Assembly: GCA_003487005.1 (NCBI GenBank)
Contig: DNFG01000467.1
Coordinates: 1 to 6,303, forward strand
Origin: Bryobacterales bacterium
GTDB taxonomy: Bacteria; Acidobacteriota; Terriglobia; Bryobacterales; Bryobacteraceae
Direction of reading: 5' to 3'
DNA length: 6,303 nt
Position 1 is the stretch's first letter. Every line of letters starts with the position of its first letter. The position numbers were made by a program, and so were the translations under genes. Shown here in pieces: positions 5,888 through 6,303 of this stretch. The notes below the pieces were generated by a model that saw only the letters and a program-made list of their open reading frames with translations, was not told the DNA's origin and ran no database searches.

Positions 5888-6303
5888 GCCGTTCCTTCCC
5901 GTAACCGCCGGTATTTTCGCAACACCTCGTACAACACCACCCCGCCCGCCGTCGCCACGTTCAACGAATGTTTCCGACCCAGCATCGGCAACCGCACATG
6001 CGTGTCACACGCCTCCAGCACCTCCGCCGTCAACCCGTCCACTTCATTCCCAAACACCACCGCCAGCGGAAACCGCGGCCGCCAGTCAAACAGATCCACC
6101 GCCCGCGCACTCGTCTCGATCGCCGCAATCTCGAACCCCCGCGCCCGCAATGACCGCAGCGCCACCAGCGCATCCACGCTGTACTCCCACGCCACCGTCT
6201 CCTCCGCCCCCAGCGCCGTCTTCCGGACCGGCGCCCCCGCCGGCGTCGGCGTGATCCCGCACAAATACACCCGCTCCAGCCCCGCCGCGTCCGCCGTCCG
6301 CAA
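5884..6303 (-). CDS. SpoU/TrmH-family RNA 2'-O-methyltransferase (N-terminus beyond the window)
   Basis: The frame is open to the right edge and 139 residues are visible. The first codon at the edge is TTG reading Leu inside family motif 1 (LRTADAAG; the usual form is N-x-G-x-x-x-R-x-A-D-A-x-G), so the true start lies beyond 6303, probably by only a short distance if this is a small TrmL/TrmH-size enzyme. Motif 2 is VVFGNEVDGL (82-91) and motif 3 is LPMLGRKHSLNVATAGGVVLYE (from 105), which together form the SPOUT knot that binds S-adenosylmethionine; the RNA-binding Arg of motif 1, Glu of motif 2 and Asn of motif 3 are all present. The family methylates ribose 2'-OH in tRNA or rRNA; the target base cannot be told here. 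Its TGA overlaps the ATG of the downstream Ntn hydrolase. Codons are strongly G-rich, like that neighbour. Confidence 0.92.
   Translation of the reverse strand: MRTADAAGLERVYLCGITPTPAGAPVRKTALGAEETVAWEYSVDALVALRSLRARGFEIAAIETSARAVDLFDWRPRFPLAVVFGNEVDGLTAEVLEACDTHVRLPMLGRKHSLNVATAGGVVLYEVLRKYRRLREGTA
5892..5900 (-). promoter_or_regulatory. Ribosome binding site of the Ntn hydrolase gene, inside the methyltransferase 3' end
   Basis: The minus strand reads GGGAAGGAA just before CGGC and ATGATG. GGA ends 5 nt before the first ATG (5887) and 8 nt before the second (5884), so either Met can be the start. A strong site within the end of the upstream gene fits a co-transcribed, coupled pair. Confidence 0.65.

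Noticed and set aside
1..6303. tRNA or rRNA genes, insertion sequences, CRISPR repeats, attachment sites
   Set aside because: No cloverleaf-type sequence, transposase motifs, spaced direct repeats or terminal inverted repeats were seen, and nearly all the window is coding.

Overview
This is a high-GC bacterial window holding seven protein genes, two of them cut by the window edges. There are no RNA genes, insertion sequences or CRISPR arrays. The gene set (TesA-like esterase, exported gamma-glutamyltransferase homologue, SpoU methyltransferase) and the strongly C-rich plus strand suggest a soil-type high-GC Gram-negative, possibly Acidobacteriota of the Solibacter/Bryobacter type. That placement is an inference from general style and has low confidence.

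Layout. The left edge (1-855) has two plus-strand genes: the 3' part of a TesA-like SGNH esterase, then a small three-helix membrane protein of DUF2834 type. Everything else is on the minus strand and reads right to left. A SpoU/TrmH-family RNA methyltransferase (cut at 6303) overlaps by ATGA an exported gamma-glutamyltransferase-like Ntn hydrolase. After an AT-rich 49-bp gap come three genes: a QueC-like PP-loop ATPase, a family 2 glycosyltransferase, and a polysaccharide pyruvyl transferase. The last one runs convergently 49 bp into the DUF2834 gene. No stretch over 300 bases lacks a gene.

How the genes may work together. The three-gene block 807-4074 looks like a small glycan-modification cassette: a sugar-transfer enzyme, a pyruvate-ketal-forming enzyme and an ATP-using PP-loop enzyme of unknown product. 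Its GC content is lower than that of the flanking genes in the lines I counted, so it may be an acquired block. The glycosyltransferase and pyruvyl transferase are translationally coupled (ATGA). The PP-loop gene is set apart from them by a 77-bp gap with a perfect 10-bp inverted repeat.

Most interesting points: the PP-loop protein keeps the full QueC-type PP-loop and four-cysteine zinc motif but is much longer than QueC and lies among glycan genes; and the gamma-glutamyltransferase homologue keeps its catalytic Thr while almost every residue that binds the gamma-glutamyl group in E. coli GGT is replaced.
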